From Bolinopsis microptera (taxonomy: Eukaryota; Ctenophora; Tentaculata; Lobata; Bolinopsidae): DNA of 64,000 nucleotides. Of this stretch, positions 59,609 through 64,000 are shown piece after piece. Both the position numbers and the translations under genes were made by a program. A model generated the notes under the pieces. The model saw only the letters and a list, made by a program, of their open reading frames with translations. It was not told where the DNA came from and made no database searches. The stretch's first letter is position 1. Every line of letters begins with the position of its first letter. The stretch is taken from assembly GCF_026151205.1 (NCBI RefSeq), contig NC_087073.1, positions 22,295,779-22,359,778 of the forward strand, written 5' to 3'.

Positions 59609-62411
59609 CGCTGAATCTGAGAAAATTGTCGATTTGTTCAGAAAAATCCAGACCTGCAGACTGAAACTTCTCGAACAGCTCTCGAGTGGACTGCTGCAGG
59701 GTTTCATCACCAGAGTTTTTTTGTAGTTTACATATTGTGTCATTCAAACGAGGATAATGTAATGTCAAATTAATAACATGTGAGAATTTTCCAAATCGTT
59801 GATTGCTTTTTTTGGATACACTGTCAAGATGAATGATAAAATCACTGTTCTCAAAGACAGTTCGGTCAACAATGCTCACATTGTACATGCTGTACCTACT
59901 ATTCATACTCATAACATTCTCTTTCATCACTTCTCCTGATTCCATAACATCTAGCACAAATTCATTTGCATGGGTGTTGGTGCAAATCTTTTGGGATGAT
60001 ACCTTGATTTCTGTTGCGCATTTAGTGCTTTCTATGTCAATAACTCGAAGGTTTAAATGATCTGCTTTACAATGCTTCACTTCAAACTTTTTGGAGATTG
60101 GTTCAGTAGTTTCAATCCTTGTTGTAAATCGTAAATTATTCCCCAAATCACTAAAGAAAACATCGGTAAAATGTTGATGACCAAGTTCTTTAAAACCTTC
60201 AACTGACAAGCATTTAAGGAATATTTGTTTGAGGTACGGCTTTAAGTCCATTGAGAAATACTCTTTGAAACCACTTTCCCATTTATTTAACAATTCACTT
60301 ACTGGAATGTTTCGTTTTGACCTGGAGTTTGTTAAATTGTATAAAGTTGCACCAAATTTAGCGTGAACATGAACATTATCAAGGATAGGGAGGTCAACAA
60401 ATTTGATGAACCTATAAAAATCAGATAACATTTCAGCTTCGTTGAACAATGCATATGAACTTTCGGAATTAAGATCTAGTTTTAAGCATTCAGAGGTTCT
60501 GGAGGATTCTAGAAGTTGGATGGATCTGAGAATGTGACCGCCATTAATAATGTCTGTAAATTCTGCAGAAAGGAAGGGAAATTCGTTTTTAGGGGCATCT
60601 CCAAAGATAGTATCCATCCTGATCTTATAATCTGAAGCCATAATGTAACATTTGAAACTTTCACGATAAATTCTACGCCGGGCAAATGTTTTATAAAAGC
60701 TCATCTTGCCTCTTACTTCAAACAGAAACTGATCAAGTTTTGCTTGAGAAGAACATCCCAGAGTTAATGTTTGCTCCAATTCATTCAGCTCAACGAAGAT
60801 TACTTCAGGATCATCAAATATCACTTTAAGGTACGAAAGTCCTAATGACTGGGACTTTTTGCAAAGTTTGTGGGAAGCACAAGCATAAGGAATACAGGAG
60901 AAGTATCTGGTGTTTTCTTCTTTTTCTTTACATAATGTATGAACCGTCAATGAATCAAGATATGAGTTAAAGTATGACTGAGCTTGAGCAACACAGGAAT
61001 CAAGTTCATTCTTTGATCTGGCCCCAATGACTAACTCCATTATGATGGCGTCCTCATCACAATCTACCTCCACAAAATCTATTCCTGAAAAACATCGAAG
61101 TCTATTCAATTTCAGATAGTAAGTGTCCCAAAATTGCAGGAAATTTGATGTCACCAATACTCTTTGAATGTAATTGCTTTGAAAAAGATGCCTACTTCTA
61201 TTCCAAATGATCTCACTGTCGAGAACTGACATATTTGTATTCCAGTGTTCTTGAAAATCTAAGATATGACACAATTTATATGTCTCAATATCATCCATTG
61301 AGAGGCACATACCTTCTTGGATATGTTTTGGATCAACACCAAACAGTGAACAAAATCTCAAGACTTCAAATATGCAATCTGAGGTAGACTCAAATACGAA
61401 TTTCTTGCTTTTTTTTGTATCTTCAATACAAAGAGCTTTGATACTTTTTGTGTGTTTCACAATTTTTTTAAGTGTAGCTACTATTTTAGACTTGGCCATC
61501 ATAGAACAAACTTCGTTTTCTACAGCATCAAGGGCAACATTGGTGTATGCTCTTACTTCAACTTTATGTTGCACCTTATCCACATCGATATTTATAACAT
61601 CAACCATATTCCTTAGCCTCTTAATATTAGCCCCTTGAAAACCGATGATTTGCCAAACAGTCTCCTTTTGAATTGGGATAACACGAGTCAAGACTTTCCT
61701 CTCTTCACTAAATATGTCAGGATTTCCATCTCTTTTCACCCAACTTCCTGTCTCCTGAAGATCTTTTTCAACATTAGGTATGGTGTTCTTGTGATTTCCA
61801 TATCTTTTTATCCAATTTGCTGCCTCCTGAATTCCTTTTTCTACAGCATCAAGGGCAACATCAGTGTATGCTCTTACTTCAACTTTAAATTGCACCTTAT
61901 CCAAATTGATCTTTATAACATCAACTATATTTTTCAGCCTCTTAATATTATTCCCTTGAGAACCAATGATTAACCCAATATCCTCCTCTTGAATTGGGAT
62001 AACACGAGTCACGATTTTTGTTTCTTCACTAAATATGTCGTGATTTCCATCTCTTTTTATCCAACTTGCTGCCTCCTGAAGATCTTTTTCTACAGCATCA
62101 AGGGCAACATTAGTGTATGCACTTACTTCAACTTTACATTGCACACTATCCAAATCAATTGTTATAACACCAACCATATTCTTTAGCCTTTTAATGTTAG
62201 CACCTTGAGAACCAATGATTAGCCCAATAGCCTCCTTTTTTACTGGGATAACACGAGTCAAGACTTTCCTTTCTTCACTACATATGTCGTGATTTCCATC
62301 TTGTCTCCTCCAACTTTCTTCCCTCTGAACTGGGATATTACGAACGGAAGCATTTCTTTCTGCAGTAGATAAATCCTGTTTGACATCTCTCTTTCTCCAA
62401 CTGAGAGCCAT
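59601..62411 (-). CDS. Triple-KH protein with unknown 600-residue C-terminus
   Basis: This is an intronless frame of 936 residues. Three type-I KH domains lie at about 49-117, 131-199 and 239-303, each with a GXXG loop (GSQG 67-70, GSQG 150-153, GFQG 257-260) in the context IIGSQGANIKRLKN, so RNA or single-stranded DNA binding is expected. The units are nearly identical in protein and DNA, so they duplicated recently. Between KH2 and KH3, residues 201-230 repeat only the linker (NVEKDLQETGSWVKRDGN), a fourth unit that lost its KH core. Residues about 310-936 match no family I know; they are mixed alpha/beta with several Cys, and I see no helicase, nuclease or zinc motif. No signal peptide or membrane segment is present. 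The last residues (about NFLRFSED) come from the junction with the relic copy downstream. Single-exon structure and flanking decayed copies suggest a young, lineage-specific family. Confidence 0.85.
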   Translation of the reverse strand: MALSWRKRDVKQDLSTAERNASVRNIPVQREESWRRQDGNHDICSEERKVLTRVIPVKKEAIGLIIGSQGANIKRLKNMVGVITIDLDSVQCKVEVSAYTNVALDAVEKDLQEAASWIKRDGNHDIFSEETKIVTRVIPIQEEDIGLIIGSQGNNIKRLKNIVDVIKINLDKVQFKVEVRAYTDVALDAVEKGIQEAANWIKRYGNHKNTIPNVEKDLQETGSWVKRDGNPDIFSEERKVLTRVIPIQKETVWQIIGFQGANIKRLRNMVDVINIDVDKVQHKVEVRAYTNVALDAVENEVCSMMAKSKIVATLKKIVKHTKSIKALCIEDTKKSKKFVFESTSDCIFEVLRFCSLFGVDPKHIQEGMCLSMDDIETYKLCHILDFQEHWNTNMSVLDSEIIWNRSRHLFQSNYIQRVLVTSNFLQFWDTYYLKLNRLRCFSGIDFVEVDCDEDAIIMELVIGARSKNELDSCVAQAQSYFNSYLDSLTVHTLCKEKEENTRYFSCIPYACASHKLCKKSQSLGLSYLKVIFDDPEVIFVELNELEQTLTLGCSSQAKLDQFLFEVRGKMSFYKTFARRRIYRESFKCYIMASDYKIRMDTIFGDAPKNEFPFLSAEFTDIINGGHILRSIQLLESSRTSECLKLDLNSESSYALFNEAEMLSDFYRFIKFVDLPILDNVHVHAKFGATLYNLTNSRSKRNIPVSELLNKWESGFKEYFSMDLKPYLKQIFLKCLSVEGFKELGHQHFTDVFFSDLGNNLRFTTRIETTEPISKKFEVKHCKADHLNLRVIDIESTKCATEIKVSSQKICTNTHANEFVLDVMESGEVMKENVMSMNSRYSMYNVSIVDRTVFENSDFIIHLDSVSKKSNQRFGKFSHVINLTLHYPRLNDTICKLQKNSGDETLQQSTRELFEKFQSAGLDFSEQIDNFLRFSED

Positions 62412-63353
62412 CAGTAAAGCTTGATTGAAAACCTTAAAGGAGCATTTTTGTCTTGACTGCCAGGATAGAGCAACAGTGGTACATACTATTCATTATGTGA
62501 AAACGTAATTAGAGTGAGATATACCAAAAAAATATTGGATATAAATAATAAGTTTGTCAAAAAATGTAACCAATGAACTCCTTTAACATTCAAGGTATAT
62601 AAAAAATTAAATATGTAATATAATAAAATTATTTTACTGCAATTATTGAACCTTAATCAATTAATTCCTTTCTGAATTGACAGCATGACAGAACAGTGCA
62701 AGAAGAATCTGATTAATTATCTATTACAAGAATTACATTTTTGACTTTAATTCAATAGTAAAAACAGTACAAAACAACACCAAACATTACAAAGTGTTGA
62801 AATTTATGCAATTTACAAAAACAAATGTTACTACACAATTTTATTCTTCCCTATTTACAAAAGTACATAAAACATATAAAACTAAAACTTTATTCAACAA
62901 GGAAAATAAATAAAAAACTTATAATAATAATAATAATAAAATTTGGTAGCTTAAACACAAACTCTAAGCCCAGTGGATAAACCACAAAACCTATGCTCTA
63001 TTGTGTGAAACAAAGATACTAGATCAAGATGACTATCAAGGAGTGTATGCATAGGACATAAAAAGTTTTGGAACGAAGATGACATGCTTATGAAGCGAGC
63101 TAACAGTCTAATTGCTAATAAGTTCAAAAAGATCAAGACATTAGGTTGCATCCTAAACAGTTTAAGCAAATAACATAAAGTTATTTTGTCAATTAATCGC
63201 TTATGCCATAACTTTATCTGTACATTGTTTTGGAAATCATAACCAATCATATTATATCCAACAATATGATCTGATTTCAGACATGTCCTTTGTGTAATCG
63301 GCTGTGTAAATCGTTCCAAATTCAAAAAATTACATTATATTATATACAATATG
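62412..63353. other. AT-rich spacer between KH copies
   Basis: It contains the 5' flank of the KH gene. A 124-codon minus-strand frame at 62951-63325 has no family features. A short (taa)n run lies at about 62921-62937. Confidence 0.45.
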
Positions 63354-64000
63354 TTAGTCGATTATTTCAGAAAACTTCTTGGCCACAGAGATGAACTGAT
63401 CAAAAAGCTCTACAGTTGACTTTTCCAGAGATTCATCACCAGAGTTCATATATAGTCCCATTTAAACGAGGACAGTGTAAGGTCAAATAATCAGTAGACC
63501 AAGAATCTTCCATATCTTTGATTGATTTTTTTGATACACTGTCAAGATGAACGATGTCAGTAATAAAGAGAAGCATAACAATTATCTTTATTTCCACCCT
63601 TTTGTGGCAAAAAAGCGATTTATAAATCTTTATTCCACTGGAAAGTATGAATAGGGTTATCTTTTGGGGATGCTTTTTGAAATTATTTGAAATTTTTTAA
63701 TAAAGTTGTAGTTAATAATTTATTAATTTTGGTGGTAAGATATTTATATTTTTCCATATAGTGATTTGATACTTTGTAGACATGTGTGATGATGTTATGT
63801 CATAATTTTTACTTTACTTTACTTTACTTTACGATGAAATCACTGTTCTCAAAGACAGTTCGGTCAACAATGCTCACATTGTACATGCTGTACCTACTAT
63901 TCATACTCATAACATTCTCTTTCATCACTTCTCCGGATTCCATAACATCTAGCACAAATTCATTTGCATGGGTGTTGGTGCAAATCTTTTGGGATGATAC
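63354..64000 (-). pseudogene. Second KH-gene copy, disrupted 3' part, runs off window
   Basis: 63831-64000 is nearly identical to 59836-60001 of the intact gene. 63354-63556 is a diverged version of its C-terminus (SGDESLEKSTVELFDQF against SGDETLQQSTRELFEKF). A frameshift after LNGTIY leads to a TGA. A 274-bp insertion separates the two parts. The copy ends KFSEIID then stop, where the intact gene reads DFSEQID and continues. The 5' part lies outside the window. Confidence 0.85.
63557..63830. mobile_element. Retroelement-like insertion in the KH pseudogene
   Basis: The 274-bp insert has ACGATG on both sides (63551-63556 and 63831-63836). Comparison with the intact paralogue shows this site is single-copy there, so the 6-mer is a target duplication. 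The insert ends in four ACTTT repeats, a simple-repeat tail of the kind seen on SINEs and 5'-truncated LINEs. No pol III boxes or terminal inverted repeats were seen. Confidence 0.8.

Overview
The window is nuclear DNA from an animal. The genes have many introns with GT-AG borders, several with GTTTGT donors. They include families that are animal-specific or animal-typical: a p66/GATAD2 subunit of NuRD, a full RNA helicase A (DHX9) with two dsRBDs and an RG-rich tail, and a CstF-64 RRM/hinge protein. The DNA is AT-rich and full of tandem arrays and small non-autonomous DNA transposons. I can place it no closer than an invertebrate-like metazoan. Every recognisable conserved gene is on the minus strand. 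The one plus-strand gene with some support is nested inside an intron.

Layout from left to right. Positions 1-3945 hold no gene I can support. Positions 3946-7060 are a very homogeneous 32-bp tandem array of about 97 copies, followed by 1.3 kb of garbled, homopolymer-rich remnants of the same repeat. The 5' half of a p66/GATAD2 gene runs from 15287 down to 8724 in four phase-consistent exons; its GATA-finger half was not found. Its second intron carries about 15 copies of a TGTGACAAAGTAAAC-type motif. Positions 15.3-24.2 kb are repeat-rich and gene-poor, with two inverted-repeat elements and several small tandem repeats. CSTF2 (25251-24214) has an uninterrupted reading frame. DHX9 (40908-30223) can be rebuilt completely: 21 coding exons, all phases matching, 1,278 residues.

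Positions 43.9-58.1 kb hold minus-strand exons for a tandem-BRCT protein resembling SLF1 and the end of TopBP1, and a helical C-terminal part that may belong to the same transcript. The last large intron of that part (53.2 to 44.5 kb) contains a nested plus-strand secreted-protein gene, a mariner-type element, a G-run transposon-junction array and a 2.6-kb 50-bp minisatellite. At the right end are an unrecognised 180-residue ORF and a single-exon gene for a 936-residue protein with three KH domains and a long unknown C-terminal region. That gene is flanked by decayed partial copies of itself, one of them carrying a retroelement insertion.

DHX9 (RNA unwinding), CSTF2 (mRNA 3'-end formation), p66 (chromatin), the BRCT protein (DNA repair) and the KH protein (RNA binding by fold) are all nuclear nucleic-acid functions by family. 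Nothing here shows that they form one pathway. The strongest candidates for something undescribed are the KH protein with its cluster of relics, the G-run-ended transposons with their amplified junction, and the dispersed motif cluster at 12.4-14.1 kb.
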